Shown: positions 10,831 through 20,460 of the stretch, one piece after another
How positions within the stretch are numbered: the stretch's first letter is position 1
How the letters are laid out: each line of letters starts with the position of its first letter
Assembly (NCBI RefSeq): GCF_008831285.2
Contig: NC_045138.2
Span: forward strand, 10,366,571-10,430,570
Reading direction: 5' to 3'
From: Nymphaea colorata
Taxonomy: Eukaryota; Streptophyta; Magnoliopsida; Nymphaeales; Nymphaeaceae
Length of the DNA: 64,000 bases
Notes under the pieces: generated by a model
What the model was told of the DNA's origin: nothing
What the model saw: the letters and a program-made list of their open reading frames with translations, nothing else
The model's database searches: none
Made by a program: the position numbers and the translations under genes

Positions 10831-11284
10831 TTCCTCTTCATCCTACGTGTGGAACCGAAACCCATTTTTGATGAAACATTTGAACTTTCTGGCTATCTTT
10901 TGAGGTTTCGGTGACAACCATATGGGTTCTTCATTGATCCCTTCAATAACACCTTCTTCACGAAGTTCACAAATCTACAATAAACGTAATTAAGTTAATC
11001 AACATAAATATATAAAGTTATTAATATTTTTAAGGACGATAAAGAAAATACATGATTTTGAAACCAATCAGGAAACATATCCTTGTGAATTCGCTCAACT
11101 TCAAGTGGTCATCTACATTGTCGTCTCAACAAGTGAAGATGTTTCCTATAAATTGCATATTCCAATGGTTAAAGATGTACATTAGTAGAATTATGAAGAG
11201 TAAATAAATACAAATGGAGATCTTACTTTAAAGTGACATTATCAAGTGCGAGCATTTCCACTTTTCCTAGTGGACGACCTTTTC

Positions 11285-11746
11285 TCAACAAATCATTAAC
11301 AAGTTCTTCATAATTTCACTCAACGCGATTAAAGTTGGTTTCAATGTCATCAAAATATCTTGAACAAATGTAAGACACTCTTCAGCTAAAGATCCTTTTG
11401 CAATAGAACCTTCTGGTTGGCTTTTGTTATGCACATATGATTTCAACTTCAGCAAGTACCTACACACATAATACATAATATTAATTAATATAAATTTTCT
11501 TATAACTATTATCATGTTATACACTTACATAAATTTTACTTACCTTTCAATATGGTACATCCACCGATATTGTACCGGTCCAACTAACCTTGCATCACGT
11601 GCCAAATGAATGAGTAGGTGTACCATAATATCAAAAATTGAAGGTGGAAATACCTTCTCCAAATGGCATAATACGAGTGTTATGCGCTCTTCTAAGTTTC
11701 TGAAACTAACATCATTTCCAACCTTCGAACACAATTCTAAGCACAT
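11285..11746 (-). pseudogene. DUF4218 domain of CACTA transposase gene
   Basis: Minus-strand translation 11746-11540 includes HLEKVFPPSIFDIMVHLLIH and ARLVGPVQYRWMYHIER, the conserved DUF4218 core (FPPSFFDIMVHL, GPVQYRWMYPFER). After a plausible intron, 11524-11400 continues with YLLKLKSYVHNKSQPEGSIA, the usual downstream part (LKxxVRNKARPEGSI). It directly follows the TNP2 region, as in canonical CACTA genes. Confidence 0.85.
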
Positions 11747-11941
11747 GCTGTATTCCCATTTATTTTAAAACTAAGGGAGCATTGTCATGATCCTTTGTTT
11801 TCCTGTCGATGTTCAAAAGTGTCCCGATGATATTGTCACATCTATTCTCTTCAATATGCATGACATCTAAATTATGCTGCAATAAGTTATGCTTCCAATA
11901 TGGCAAATCAAAGAAGATACTTTCTTCTTCCATTGATGTGG

Positions 11942-11946
11942 GAGAC
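11942..11946. repeat. Target-site duplication (GAGAC), left copy, of solo LTR 11947-12162
   Basis: GAGAC at 11942-11946 is repeated at 12163-12167, exactly flanking a TGTTAG...CTAACA segment. Confidence 0.93.
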
Positions 11947-12162
11947 TGTTAGCATCCACCTGCTAACTACGACCCTTACAACAGAAAACCCCAAACTCCA
12001 CGCGCGCACACAGCCCTAATCTCCAGATTAGGGTTTCTCCTTCCAGAGGAAACCCCACTAATTTCTCTGATCCCCTAATTACAGCTCCCCAACCCTTATT
12101 TATACTTGTTCCTGGGTCAGTCTAATGGGCCTGACCCACGACCCAGGACCCGGCCCCTAACA
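11947..12162. mobile_element. 216-bp solo LTR inside the TNP2 gene
   Basis: Begins TGTTAGCATC and ends CCCCTAACA (6-bp inverted termini TGTTAG/CTAACA) with a perfect 5-bp target duplication. Internal text (AGATTAGGGTTT, TTATTTATACTT, GACCCAGGACCCGG) is typical of short Copia LTRs. TNP2 coding similarity stops at its left edge and resumes at its right edge. Orientation is not determined. Confidence 0.85.
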
Positions 12163-13818
12163 GAGACATGTTTGTTCAACATCATGTAAGATATTTGCAC
12201 CAGAAAGAGGGATAGGAGTGGATCTTTCAATATTACCATCAAATGATTGTGCATCCATTCGAAATTCCTGGTCACAGGACAGAAAACGACGATGACCCAT
12301 GTAGTACTCTTTCTTACTATACTTCAATCTAAATATCTCTCTTTGTGACAAATAGGACAAGCTAATTTTCCTTTCGTACTCCAACTAGACAAATCTTCAT
12401 AAGATGGAAATCTTCGATCTCCCAGGGTAAAGCTGCTCTCATTTGAAAGTTTTGTTTCTTTGAAGCATCATATGTTGGTACACCAATGTCCCACAATATA
12501 TTCAATTCATCTATAAGTGGTTGCAAATATACATCAATTTTTATTTTAGAAGAAGTTGACCTAGGTATAAGTAACAACAACATTATGTATGGTAGTTTCA
12601 TGCACATCCATGGTGACAAATTGTAAGAAACAAGTACTAGTACTGGCCATATACTGTAAGTGCTAACTACTCAATGTCCTGGATGGATTAACAACATCAC
12701 TCACCAATCCAAGTCTAACGTCATGACAGTCAGAAGAGAATGACGGATGTGACTCATCAAAGGACTTCCAAGCCAGTGAATCTGTAGGGTGCCTTAAAGT
12801 TTCATCTTTTGTGTGACATTCATCATGCCATCTCATGTATGAGGCTGTTTTAGAAGACATGCATGGTTCTTAAGTCGTGGTATTAAAGGAAAATATCGCA
12901 ACCACTTTACAGGGATTTTATTCTTTTTTGTACATGATGAACTTCCTATGTCAAGTGCAATTATCGTCTACTTTCCATCTTGATAGTCCACAAATGTCAC
13001 AGGAATCTTTATTGATGGCATCATTCCAATATAACGTGCAGTCCTTCAAGCAAACATCAATTTTCTCACATGTAAGACCAAAATCTGTGACAATCTTTTT
13101 CACTTCATAGAAAGAACTTGACAGTTTTAGACCCTTAGGAAATGCTTCTCGCAACAATTCAACCAACATCATGAATGACTTGTTGCTCAAGCCATTGCAG
13201 CATTTTATGTGAAACAAGTGCAAAAAGAATGACAATTTTGTAAACTTATTGCACCCTGGGTATAACTCATCAACAACATCACGTAGTAGCCTATGATCTT
13301 TTTCAACTTCTGGATTTTCTTCCAGCATATGATCATGGACATCATCATATCCTCTTGTACTAGAGTTCACATTCCTGAAAGCACCATCTAACATTTCATG
13401 CACGTCATCTTCTTGTTCAGATAATAGAATATCATCATTTGGGTATGGCAACATAGATTCGCCATGATAGTGCCAAATTGTGTAACACTGAAGGAATCCA
13501 TCACATATCATGTGCTCCATGGCAACTTTCACTGTTTGAAGTACATAATTGCAGCATTTTCGACAAAGCACTTTAGACTATCATTGATTACTCCATTGTT
13601 TTCTCTTGCAAATTGAATAAAATTTTTCACTCGGTTAGATATTCAACACTAAGCCTAAAAAATTAAATGCATTTCAAACTATTAATACATGACCATATAA
13701 ATTTTGTAGATAACAAGGTAAAAATTACTTTTTATAATGTTTAGCTCAATGTTATCCGTATACGATATGCTCGTGTATCACAAGCGTATATGTATCGTAC
13801 GATATGGAGAAAAATGCA

Positions 13819-13844
13819 AAAAAGGGGCTCGACAGCCCCTTTTT
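13819..13844. repeat. Perfect 11-bp stem, 4-nt loop hairpin near the CACTA end
   Basis: AAAAAGGGGCT, loop CGAC, AGCCCCTTTTT. It lies about 195 bp inside the proposed CACTA terminus; a 10-bp palindrome ATCGTACGAT is close by (about 13792-13803). CACTA subterminal regions often carry inverted repeats; the role here is inference. Confidence 0.6.
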
Positions 13845-13868
13845 GTGTCATGTATTTAGCTTTAAACA

Positions 13869-13870
<2 letters not shown>

Positions 13871-13908
<38 letters not shown>
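13871..13908. repeat. (CT)n microsatellite
   Basis: About 38 bp of CT dinucleotides. Open frames crossing it (SLSLSLSL or REREREREs) are low-complexity artefacts. Confidence 0.95.
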
Positions 13909-13912
<4 letters not shown>

Positions 13913-14003
13913 TCTTCTTGTTTCTAAAGACTCCAAGAGACATGGGAGGGAGAGATTTAGCCCATTTTCATCAAAAATCACTAAGGATTCATTTATTTGG
14001 AAG

Positions 14004-14038
14004 AGCCTACTAGCCGGTGAAGAAGCTTTCTTATAGTG
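14004..14038 (-). repeat. Proposed CACTA 5' terminal inverted repeat
   Basis: Reads CACTATAAGAAAGCTTC on the minus strand, at a position and orientation consistent with the transposase. The partner terminus was not found. Confidence 0.5.
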
Positions 14039-14228
14039 GGAACGATGGAAGGCAAATAGGATTGAAAAGGAAATGCATGAGGCAGATGTAGGATATGGGG
14101 AATCATAATAAGAGGAAGGAAGCGGAGGTGAAGATGTTGAGCTCAAAGAAGAAGATGTTGGTGTCAGTTCGGGAACAGATAAAGGGAAAGGCATCATGCA
14201 TAGAGGTGGTTCTTCAGCTGCAACCAGG

Positions 14229-14875
14229 ATATATCCTTGATGGAAATTGAGATCCATTATTATCTATAAATAAAGTATAATGCATATGATCAATTATTTT
14301 AGAAATTCAACCTGTATTTGATTTCTTCCTTGGGTTGGGTTTGAGAATATTAGTTGAAATCCATTTGTTTGGTGCAGTGATTTCACAACACAAAGGTTTC
14401 AAGCAAACTCTTTTTTCTTCTTCTCTTATCTATCATAACATTCTCTCAAATATCTCTTTTTTTAGATGAATGATCAGTGGGGATGGCTCTCTTCTAGTAC
14501 TGAATAGAAGAAAAAACACAAAGAATGATAAACAAAACAAACAACCAATAGACAAAACATAAACTCAAAAAGGACACATACCAATGATCAAGAATCAGCA
14601 CACTCAATGAACAGACATATCATTGCCCCAGATAGTATGCCATTGAAAATGTATACCTTCCTGAACATATCAACACCAACAATAAGAGACAAAATGATCA
14701 ACCAAGAACTTGTCAACCATATACTGACTCCATCTCTTCTACCTTTCATTATTCGCATTGCTCTTAACTTGCCCTATGGGGCAGCAAATTTTAGACAGAA
14801 GCCATAGCCTTGTATCATCTCTTACCATATCCAACCACTCAAATTGAGAATCACCATAATATAGATCTATTACAC
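14229..14875. repeat. 0.65-kb duplicated segment, copy A
   Basis: About 647 bp that recur at 29654-30296 in the same orientation with six substitutions and one 4-bp indel noted by eye. No protein similarity, terminal inverted repeats, TG/CA ends or target duplication are visible. Copy A ends exactly where hAT-like coding sequence begins (14876). Unclassified; possibly part of a larger transposon. Confidence 0.9.
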
Positions 14876-15058
14876 AGAGGTGCAAGTACAATTTTACCAG
14901 GACATGTCAGGAGTCATGGTAGTACTATTGAAACTGGTGGTGGTAGAGTACCTACTATGAGGTCGAGTTTTGGATCTGGTTCAATCAAGAATTTTTTTCC
15001 CCACTTATACTACTGCAAGCCCTTCAGCCCTTCTACCCACTGCCCACCCATTCCCCAT
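14876..15058 (+). pseudogene. hAT-type transposase relic, 5' part (split by Copia-2)
   Basis: Plus-strand translation has GSGSIKNFFP followed by a serine/proline-rich stretch, similar to the linker just before the DUF659 domain of plant hAT-like transposases. It is cut at 15058 by Copia-2, with the target duplication CCCAT, and resumes at 20461, where the DUF659 domain is clear. No BED zinc finger was recognised. The function would be DNA transposition; the copy is broken by stops and frameshifts. Confidence 0.5.
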
Positions 15059-15286
15059 TGTAAATCAGGCCCAAAACTTAGGCAAATACCTCAAGAATAT
15101 CACTCTTGAATCTCCCACTAACTCAACAAGGCAATACACAAGAGTCCTCTAACAAGAGGATAAAGAAAACATGTATTTATCTTCAACAATAATACAAGAA
15201 GTGGCTTAACAAGCCATAGGTTAAAGAGAGGGGAGCCTACACTATATATAGAGGAGAGAACAAAAGAAAGAGGAGAGCCAACCATT

Positions 15287-15332
15287 GGGACTAGTTCCAA
15301 CGGCTAGAATTCTAGCCGTTGGGACTAGTCCC
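15287..15332. repeat. 46-bp palindrome in Copia-2 LTR
   Basis: Two 23-nt arms centred between 15309 and 15310, pairing with one mismatch (T15296 against G15323). The core includes GGCTAGAATTCTAGCC. The same palindrome is at about 20153-20198 in the other LTR. Confidence 0.95.
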
Positions 15333-15491
15333 CTTTAGGGAATAAGGATAAAGAAAAAGGGGGGAAAAGGGGAAAATAAAAATACATAAAAAAAAGGGAA
15401 AAGTTACATAAGTATCCTAGTATCCAAATATATATAAAATATATATATATATATATATATGTATACATATAAGACATATATTAGATAACTA

Positions 15492-15502
<11 letters not shown>

Positions 15503-15568
<66 letters not shown>
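15503..15568. repeat. (AT)n microsatellite in Copia-2 3' LTR
   Basis: About 66 bp of TA dinucleotides; the equivalent tract in the other LTR (about 20363-20427) differs in length. Confidence 0.95.
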
Positions 15569-15571
<3 letters not shown>

Positions 15572-15606
15572 TACATTTAGAATGCATACAATCTAATATT
15601 CTAACA

Positions 15607-15614
15607 CCCCCCTC
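15607..15614 (-). promoter_or_regulatory. Copia-2 polypurine tract
   Basis: GAGGGGGG on the minus strand, directly upstream of the 3' LTR; the expected primer for plus-strand cDNA synthesis. Confidence 0.85.
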
Positions 15615-15618
15615 AAAC

Positions 15619-17742
15619 TTATGGTGTGATAACCGAAAGTTTGTTAAGGAGAAAATTAAATCTGGCAGCAGCAAGAGCCTTTGTGAAGAAGTCGCCTAGT
15701 TGATATTCAGAAGAGACATAAGAGAGATCAATGTTCTTTTGAAGGAATTCTTCACGAACATAATGACAGTCCATCTCTATATGCTTCGTTCTTTCGTGAA
15801 ATGTGTGATTACTAGCAATATAAATTGCACTTTTGTTGTCACAACAAAGTTTGACCGGATCCTTGATATCAATTCCCATATCTTTCAGCAAGCTCTTCAG
15901 CCACACTATCTCCATTGTTGTAGTTGCCATCGCACGATACTCAGCTTCTGTTGATGATAGTGACACCTTATGTTGTTTCTTGCATCGCCAGGAAATTAAG
16001 GAATCACCTAAAAACACACAAAAACCAGTGGTGGAGTGCCTATTATTGGGATCTCCACCCCAATCAGCATCTGTATAAGCAACTAACTCTAATGTAGAAG
16101 AGGAAGACAGAAATAGTCCATTGTTGATAGTATTTTTCACATAACGGACAATCCGCATTGCCGCTCCCATGTGCACTGAGGTGGGTCTTTGTTGAAATTG
16201 GCTTATCACATGTACAGCATGAGCAATGTCAGGTCTGGTGATGGAGAGATAAGAGAGAGCGCCAACTATTTGCCGAAAAGGAGTGGGATTCTCTAATATC
16301 TCTCCATCATCAATTTTCATTTTTACTCCCAGTGCTTCTGGAGTATCCACAACTTTGTCATCTGAGATACCTGTTCTGTCAACTAATTCACTGGCAAACT
16401 TCATTTGAGAAAGAAGGTAACCCTGTTTGCTATAAGCAACTTCAATTCCAAGAAAATAAGTTAGTCTTCCCAAATCAGTCATTTGAAAGCATTTGTTAAG
16501 AAAATGTTTTACCTCTATAATCTCTTCATCATCACTCCCAGTAATAACCATATCATCAACATACAATAATAAAACAATTACACCTACGGAGGTGGTTTTT
16601 ACAAACATGGCAGTATCAGAGTAGCAAGATTGAAAACCTTGATTAAACATGACACTACTAAACTTGTCAAACCAGGCCTTGGGAGCTTGTTTCAAACCAT
16701 AAATGGCTTTCTTAAGTCGTAAAACTTTGTTTTGAGGTAGATCAAAACCAGGAGGAGCACTCATGAAAATTTCTTCCTGTAGGTGACCATTTAGGAAAGC
16801 ATTTTTAACATCCATTTGAAAAATAGTCCAATGTTTAATAGAAGCAATGGCAATAAGAGTTCTAACAGAAGTCATGCGAGCAACAGGAGCAAAGGTTTCT
16901 TCATAATCAATTCCATATTCTTGAGCATATCCCTTGGCAACAAGTCTGGCCTTATATCTTTCTAAAGTTCCATCACTTCTAGTTTTGATTTTATAGATCC
17001 ATCTACAACCAATAGTCTTTTTCCCCATTGGTAGAGACACAATATCCCAAGTCTCATTGCTTTCAAGAGCTTTAAGTTCAAGATCCATGGCTTCAATCCA
17101 ATTGGGATCTTCCTTAGCTTCAAGGTAAGAAGATGGCTCATAAAAAGAGTGATGAGCCATAATACAAGCTCGAAATTTTGGGGAAAAAGACTCATAAGAG
17201 ATAAATCTTTGAGGAGGTCTAGTGTGCCTTTGGGATCTCTTAGGAAGAGATTGATTAGTTTCTTTATTTTGGGGATCTCTTCTTCTATAAACTAAGATCT
17301 CTTTTGGAGGAATGATATTAGTAGAATTATCATTGTTGACCTCTTCAATTGGCACTTCTACAACTTTATCGGGTTCATCATCATCAATATCATCATCATC
17401 ATCAATATCATTAGTCCAAAGAAAAGTATAATCTTCTAGTTTCTTGGGTTCATCTTTGAAACCATCTTCATTTTCTAAAAAGATCACATTTCTAGAAACA
17501 TAAACTTTATCTCTTTCCATATCATAACATCTATAACCCTTTTGAGTTTCGGAATACCCAATAAAAACACAACAAGTAGCTTTGGAAGAAATCTTATCGT
17601 CTTTATCACTTAACACAAAACATTTGCAACCAAAGACTTTAAGTCTATTGTAATTAGGTTTAACATGGTGGAGTTTTTCAAAAGGAGAAATATGTTTCAA
17701 AAGTTTGGTAGGCATTCTATTAATTAAATAGGTTGAAGTCAA
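15619..17742 (-). CDS. Copia-2 pol, 3' part: integrase C-terminus, reverse transcriptase, RNase H
   Basis: A 707-codon open frame. It opens with LTSTYLINRMPT (integrase C-terminal region), runs through the integrase tail (VFGCKCFVLSDK, FIGYSETQKGYRCYD), then RT (CRWIYKIKTRSDG, RLVAKGYAQEYGIDY, FQMDVKNAFLNGHL, LKKAIYGLKQAPKAW, LLYVDDMVITGSDD) and RNase H (YTDADWGGDP, SLSSTEAEYRAMA, LCCDNKSAIYIASNH, HERTKHIEMDCHYV). All catalytic Asp residues of RT are present. No ATG begins the frame; it is the continuation of the upstream 17739-19694 frame, lost by a short deletion. Translation as a single polyprotein would need the frame to be restored, so this copy is probably not autonomous. Confidence 0.95.
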   Translation of the reverse strand: MTSTYLINRMPTKLLKHISPFEKLHHVKPNYNRLKVFGCKCFVLSDKDDKISSKATCCVFIGYSETQKGYRCYDMERDKVYVSRNVIFLENEDGFKDEPKKLEDYTFLWTNDIDDDDDIDDDEPDKVVEVPIEEVNNDNSTNIIPPKEILVYRRRDPQNKETNQSLPKRSQRHTRPPQRFISYESFSPKFRACIMAHHSFYEPSSYLEAKEDPNWIEAMDLELKALESNETWDIVSLPMGKKTIGCRWIYKIKTRSDGTLERYKARLVAKGYAQEYGIDYEETFAPVARMTSVRTLIAIASIKHWTIFQMDVKNAFLNGHLQEEIFMSAPPGFDLPQNKVLRLKKAIYGLKQAPKAWFDKFSSVMFNQGFQSCYSDTAMFVKTTSVGVIVLLLYVDDMVITGSDDEEIIEVKHFLNKCFQMTDLGRLTYFLGIEVAYSKQGYLLSQMKFASELVDRTGISDDKVVDTPEALGVKMKIDDGEILENPTPFRQIVGALSYLSITRPDIAHAVHVISQFQQRPTSVHMGAAMRIVRYVKNTINNGLFLSSSSTLELVAYTDADWGGDPNNRHSTTGFCVFLGDSLISWRCKKQHKVSLSSTEAEYRAMATTTMEIVWLKSLLKDMGIDIKDPVKLCCDNKSAIYIASNHTFHERTKHIEMDCHYVREEFLQKNIDLSYVSSEYQLGDFFTKALAAARFNFLLNKLSVITP

Positions 17743-19694
17743 AACAGAGATAAAAGAAGGGCTCTAGCAGTTTCAATAATGTGCCTATGTTTACGTTCGG
17801 CCACTCCGTTTTGTTGTGGAGTGTTAGGACAAGATCTTTGATGAACAACTCCTTTTTCTTTTAGAAATTGTTGAAATTCATTTGACATAAATTCTCCTCC
17901 TGAATCACTTCTAAAGACTTTGATATTTGTGCCAAATTGGGTATAGATCATGTTGTAGAAATTATTAAAGTTTGTGAAAACCTCTGATTTGTGTTTGAGA
18001 AAGTAAACCCAAGTATGCCTAGAAAAATCATCAATAAAGATCACATAGTACAACAATCCTCCTTTTGACATAATGGGAGCGGGTCCCCACACATCCGAAT
18101 GCACTAAATCAAAAGATTTTTGGGCAATAAAATTTCTATTATCAAAAGGTAAGGCTTTCATTTTAGCCTTAATACAATCGTTACAATGAAAGTTCTTTTG
18201 ACAAAAATTCTCCATGAAGGGAAGATGAAACATTTTTTCTATATTGGAATGTCCAAGTCTTTGATGCCAAGTTTGAATGTTACATTCTTTGGAGATATTG
18301 CAAGATGGTCTTGAGAGGTCCAAAAAGTCTATGTAGTAGAGATCTTTTGTTCTAAAACCTTCCCCAATCGTCTTCTTGGATACTCGGTCCTGTATCAAAC
18401 ATTTGGATTGTGAGAAGATTATATCAAAACCTAGGTCGGCTATTTGAGAAACTGATAATAAATTTAAGCTTAATTTAGGAATGTGTCTTACTTGAGGTAC
18501 TTTTAAAGTTTTGGATCCAAAAGCTAGATCAAGGTTTCCAATAAAATCAATTTCAAGAGAAGTACCATCCGCCGTTTTCACAAAGGAATAAGAATCATTT
18601 TTAGTACATTCGGTGAGAAGGGATCTACAAGGAGTCATATGAAAAGATGCACCCGAATCAATAATCCAAGAATACTTACTTGTAGAAGTAGATGCTACGG
18701 TAGCTCCCAAAGTTGAAGGTGTGTCTCCTCCCTTTAGAAAAGGTTGAAGAGCACTTATAAGTTGATCAAGTTGGAATGAGCTTGCTTCTTTTCTTTCTTC
18801 TTGAATTGGAGCTGCAACATTGCTTCTTTTGTCAAAAATTCTAAGTTTTGGACATCTTGGTTTGGTATGTCCTTCTTCTTGGCAATGATAGCAAATAACT
18901 TTTCTTCTTACTCCTTCATATGTACAATTGAAGTGAGGAGGTCTATAAGGTCTCAAATGGGCTCCCGGCCTAGATGTGGCAAGCACATTGTTGACTTTCT
19001 CTTTATCAAGACAAAGACGATTTTCCTCCATTTGGAGCTCCGCAATAGCCTCATTCATAGATGGTGTTTTAGAACGATGAAGTAAGGCAGTTTTAACACC
19101 ATCAAATTCAGGTCTGAGACCTATGATAAACTTGTAAAACTTGTCACGTTGTATTTGCTTTTCTCTAAGAATAAGATCTTGTGTCCAATGTGGTTCAAAA
19201 ATACTTAATTCATCATACAATTGATCCATTTCAGCCACATAATCTTTAATGGATCTATCTCCTTGTTGAAGATTGTGAATTTTGAGTTGAACATGATGCA
19301 TATAAGCAACGTCTCTCATGGTATGAGTTTTCTTTAGATATTCCCAAGCTTCTAGGGCAGAATTTAACTTGGAAATTTGCCCGCTAGTAGCATTGTCAAC
19401 ACAAGTCAAGATCCAAGTAATAATTTTGTGATGACCAACACTCCATTCTTCCCATTTCTTGTTGTATTCAGTCATTACTTTTTCTTTTTCGGTTTCATCC
19501 AATTCCATAGCTCTTCCATCAACAACTTTAGTAAGGACTAGTTGTGGTTCAAGTTTTGTCCCATCAACTAGTCCCCAAAGGCTTTTACTACGAATAAAAT
19601 GTTCCATAGTTCTAGCCCATTGTATATAGTTTGTTGATGAGAGTTTGGGAAATGGAAGAGACGAGACTTTGTCATCCATGATCACAATCAACAA
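17739..19694 (-). CDS. Copia-2 gag, protease and integrase core
   Basis: A 651-codon open frame starting at ATG 19694 (the later MDDKVSSLPFPKLSS methionine is the more usual Copia gag start, six codons in). It contains the gag core (WARTMEHFIRSKSLWGLVDG, LKKTHTMRDVAYMHHVQLK), the CCHC knuckle CYHCQEEGHTKPRC (about residue 270), the protease active site IIDSGASFHM (about 345), pre-integrase WHQRLGHSN, the integrase zinc site CNDCIKAKM, and the D-D-E triad in HSDVWGPAP, FRSDSGGEF and NGVAERKHRH. It ends prematurely after ARALLLSLF. Compared with related elements, about nine codons (family consensus includes FWGEA) are missing before the next frame, a frameshifting deletion. Confidence 0.95.
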   Translation of the reverse strand: MLIVIMDDKVSSLPFPKLSSTNYIQWARTMEHFIRSKSLWGLVDGTKLEPQLVLTKVVDGRAMELDETEKEKVMTEYNKKWEEWSVGHHKIITWILTCVDNATSGQISKLNSALEAWEYLKKTHTMRDVAYMHHVQLKIHNLQQGDRSIKDYVAEMDQLYDELSIFEPHWTQDLILREKQIQRDKFYKFIIGLRPEFDGVKTALLHRSKTPSMNEAIAELQMEENRLCLDKEKVNNVLATSRPGAHLRPYRPPHFNCTYEGVRRKVICYHCQEEGHTKPRCPKLRIFDKRSNVAAPIQEERKEASSFQLDQLISALQPFLKGGDTPSTLGATVASTSTSKYSWIIDSGASFHMTPCRSLLTECTKNDSYSFVKTADGTSLEIDFIGNLDLAFGSKTLKVPQVRHIPKLSLNLLSVSQIADLGFDIIFSQSKCLIQDRVSKKTIGEGFRTKDLYYIDFLDLSRPSCNISKECNIQTWHQRLGHSNIEKMFHLPFMENFCQKNFHCNDCIKAKMKALPFDNRNFIAQKSFDLVHSDVWGPAPIMSKGGLLYYVIFIDDFSRHTWVYFLKHKSEVFTNFNNFYNMIYTQFGTNIKVFRSDSGGEFMSNEFQQFLKEKGVVHQRSCPNTPQQNGVAERKHRHIIETARALLLSLF

Positions 19695-19911
19695 GGTAGA
19701 TCCACTTACAAGTTATGACGAAGCTGGCTGTCGCACAAAAAGAAGTCCACGGCAATAAGAAAAACCAGTCTCCCTTCTTCTTGTGTAAAACTTCTTGTGT
19801 CAAGAATCAGCCAGCAATAACGATGAGTACTTCGAGTGCTTCACGGCTCCAAAGAAGGAGTAAGAGCTGAAACTTTAAGCTGAAGGACAGCAAGATGAAT
19901 AGCCAAAACGT
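19695..19911 (-). other. Copia-2 5' leader
   Basis: Untranslated leader of about 215 bp between primer site and gag; no further signals recognised. Confidence 0.7.
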
Positions 19912-19924
19912 GGCTCTGATACCA
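19912..19924 (-). promoter_or_regulatory. Copia-2 primer-binding site (initiator tRNA-Met)
   Basis: TGGTATCAGAGCC on the minus strand, directly next to the 5' LTR. Confidence 0.95.
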
Positions 19925-20353
19925 TGTCAATCAGGCCCAAAACTTAGGCAAATACCTCAAGAATATCACTCTTGAATCTCCCACTAACTCAACAAGGCAA
20001 TACACAAGAGTCCTCTAACAAGAGGATAAAGAAAACATGTATTTATCTTCAACAATAATACAAGAAGTGGCTTAACAAGCCATAGGTTAAAGAGAGGGGA
20101 GCCTACACTATATATAGAGGAGAGAACAAAAGAAAGAGGAGAGCCAACCGTTGGGACTAGTTCCAACGGCTAGAATTCTAGCCGTTGGGACTAGTCCCCT
20201 TTAGGGAATAAGGATAAAGAAAAAGGGGGGAAAAGGGGAAAATAAAAATACATAAAAAAAAGGGAAAAAATACATAAGTATCCTAGTATCCAAATATATA
20301 TAAAATATATATATATATATATGTATACATATAAGACATATATTAGATAACTA

Positions 20354-20430
<77 letters not shown>

Positions 20431-20460
20431 TTAGAATGCATACAATCTAATATTCTAACA
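19925..20460 (-). repeat. Copia-2 5' LTR (536 bp)
   Basis: TGTCAATCAGG...ATTCTAACA. Differs from the 3' LTR by about four substitutions and by AT-tract length. Carries the same palindrome at about 20153-20198. Confidence 0.97.

Larger units (their letters stand above)
11770..13571 (-). pseudogene. TNP2-type CACTA transposase, interrupted by solo LTR
   Basis: Successive minus blocks span the TNP2 transposase: 13571-12951 (LYPGCNKFTKLSFFLHLFHI, GLTCEKIDVCLKDCTLYW, CDICGLSRWK), 12860-12663 (LRHPTDSLAWKSFDESHP, DVRLGLVSD), 12619-12362 (LLLLIPRSTSSK, IDVYLQPLIDEL, YDASKKQNFQMRAALPW), 12384-12163 (YYMGHRRFLSCDQEFR, TPIPLSGANIL), then after the inserted LTR 11940-11770 (SIFFDLPYWKHNLLQHNLDV, MHIEENRCDNIIGTLLNID). 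These are the conserved blocks in correct order. The enzyme would excise and reinsert the element. Frames change between blocks and stop codons intervene, and the 216-bp insertion disrupts it again. Confidence 0.9.
8861..14038 (-). mobile_element. CACTA (En/Spm) DNA transposon, decayed; right terminus found, left terminus not found
   Basis: Minus-strand segments occur in the order expected for a CACTA element: TNP2 transposase, DUF4218, DUF4216, then an En/Spm second ORF. The 5' terminus is proposed at 14038, where the minus strand reads CACTATAAGAAAGC, close to the CACTAYAAGAAA family consensus and about 470 bp upstream of the first transposase frame. No matching inverted terminus was found between 6987 and 8860, so the left end is lost or lies elsewhere, and the 3-bp target duplication cannot be tested. 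The span given covers only recognised sequence. A solo LTR (11947-12162) interrupts it. Confidence 0.78.
15059..15606 (-). repeat. Copia-2 3' LTR (548 bp)
   Basis: TGTAAATCAGG...ATTCTAACA. Contains a 46-bp near-perfect palindrome (15287-15332) and a long (AT)n tract (about 15503-15568). Confidence 0.97.
15059..20460 (-). mobile_element. Copia-2: full-length Ty1/Copia retrotransposon, 5402 bp
   Basis: Both LTRs (15059-15606 and 19925-20460) have TG...CA ends, and a 5-bp target duplication CCCAT lies at 15054-15058 and 20461-20465. A perfect initiator tRNA-Met primer site (19912-19924), a polypurine tract (15607-15614), and gag-PR-IN-RT-RNase H coding on the minus strand are all present. The LTRs differ by about four substitutions outside the (AT)n tract, plus microsatellite length, so insertion is recent. 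The coding region is split into two frames near 17740. It is inserted within a hAT transposase relic. Confidence 0.97.

Noticed and set aside
13819-13844. Hairpin followed by a T run as a rho-independent terminator
   Set aside because: This is plant nuclear DNA; intrinsic bacterial termination does not apply. Kept only as a structural repeat.
13804-14257. Frames across the (CT)n tract as genes
   Set aside because: Composition is driven by the microsatellite, and they cross the CACTA terminus; no family similarity.
15118-15300. Identical 60-codon minus frames in both Copia-2 LTRs as a conserved small protein
   Set aside because: Identity simply reflects the LTR duplication; the sequence has no recognised motif.
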